Shown here in pieces: positions 63,941 to 64,000 of a stretch of DNA of 64,000 bases. The stretch lies in assembly GCF_002741985.1 (NCBI RefSeq), contig NZ_APHW01000022.1, forward strand, positions 62,001 through 126,000, given 5' to 3'. The DNA is from Vibrio rotiferianus CAIM 577 = LMG 21460. Its GTDB lineage: Bacteria > Pseudomonadota > Gammaproteobacteria > Enterobacterales > Vibrionaceae. Below the pieces are notes generated by a model. The model worked only from the letters and a program-made list of their open reading frames with translations, did no database searches and had not been told where the DNA came from. Each line of letters opens with the position of its first letter. Position 1 is the first letter of the stretch. Position numbers and translations under genes: made by a program.

Positions 63941-64000
63941 TTATTGAGCAGCCATTAATGCCTTTATTTGCTCGCCAGTACAGCCAAATCGACGTTCACG
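63941..64000 (-). CDS. uppS: Undecaprenyl pyrophosphate synthase UppS (C-terminal end only)
   Basis: Only the last 19 codons and the stop are in the window: RERRFGCTGEQIKALMAAQ. The RERRFG sequence is the C-terminal part of the last conserved cis-prenyltransferase block. UppS makes the lipid carrier for peptidoglycan and O-antigen. The position directly before cdsA is the universal gammaproteobacterial order uppS-cdsA-dxr-rseP-bamA. Confidence 0.9.
   Translation of the reverse strand, partial: RERRFGCTGEQIKALMAAQ

Overview
The window looks like a chromosomal segment of a marine Vibrio, most likely from the Harveyi clade (V. parahaemolyticus, V. alginolyticus, V. campbellii and relatives). 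This rests on the polar-flagellum gene order flaF-flaB-flaA-flaG-flaH-flaI-flaJ-flaK-flaL-flaM-fliE-fliF-fliG, on the sigma54 and sigma28 flagellar promoters, and on Vibrio-type versions of the housekeeping genes. Species cannot be fixed from the sequence alone. No phage, integron, insertion sequence, CRISPR array, rRNA or tRNA was seen. The window is almost entirely core genome.

Layout. Positions 1-14180 (minus strand): polar flagellar region with MS-ring and rod-adapter genes (fliG partial, fliF, fliE), the regulatory cascade flaK (FlrA), flaL (FlrB) and flaM (FlrC), the chaperone and cap genes flaJ, flaI, flaH, flaG, and three tandem flagellins. Two sigma54 promoters lie before flaL and fliE, and three sigma28 promoters lie before the flagellins. 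This is the class I to class IV flagellar hierarchy read directly from promoter type. 14233-19611: DyP peroxidase, small uncharacterised genes, dapE and a VanY-like peptidase. 19623-22515: bamC and dapA, divergent from gcvR and bcp. The 391-bp gap between dapA and gcvR contains a strongly foldable sequence that I could not assign to a known RNA family. 23070-29000: PerM-like permease, TusA-like protein, bepA, arsC, wrbA, DUF2069 and DUF2066 genes. 29062-33215: nucleotide salvage and purine synthesis (uraA, upp, purM, purN) with two PurR-like operators. 33326-38540: yafJ, gmhA and fadE (with a FadR-like operator), plus dispersed and direct repeats. 38606-46618: TIGR03503 gene, dnaQ/rnhA divergent pair, methyltransferase, gloB, mltD, a Yip1-family gene, a yafD-like gene and glnB. 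46656-64000 (all minus): cytochrome c, tilS, accA, dnaE, rnhB, lpxB, lpxA, fabZ, lpxD, skp, bamA, rseP, dxr, cdsA and the end of uppS, the classic envelope-biogenesis cluster in which outer-membrane protein folding, lipid A, isoprenoid and phospholipid steps are grouped.

Points of most interest: (1) flaM is frameshifted by an apparent one-base loss inside its DNA-binding helix; (2) the TIGR03503 gene has the same kind of lesion just before its membrane anchor, so either the strain or the assembly carries single G/C deletions; (3) the gcvR-dapA gap holds a candidate structured RNA closed by a 10-bp perfect long-range stem; (4) the sigma54 promoter of flaL lies inside a palindrome that also looks like the flaK terminator; (5) intrinsic terminators sit between lpxD and fabZ and between lpxA and lpxB; (6) a palindromic repeat family and a 57-bp direct repeat fill the gaps around yafJ and fadE. 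I found no convincing undescribed multi-gene system.
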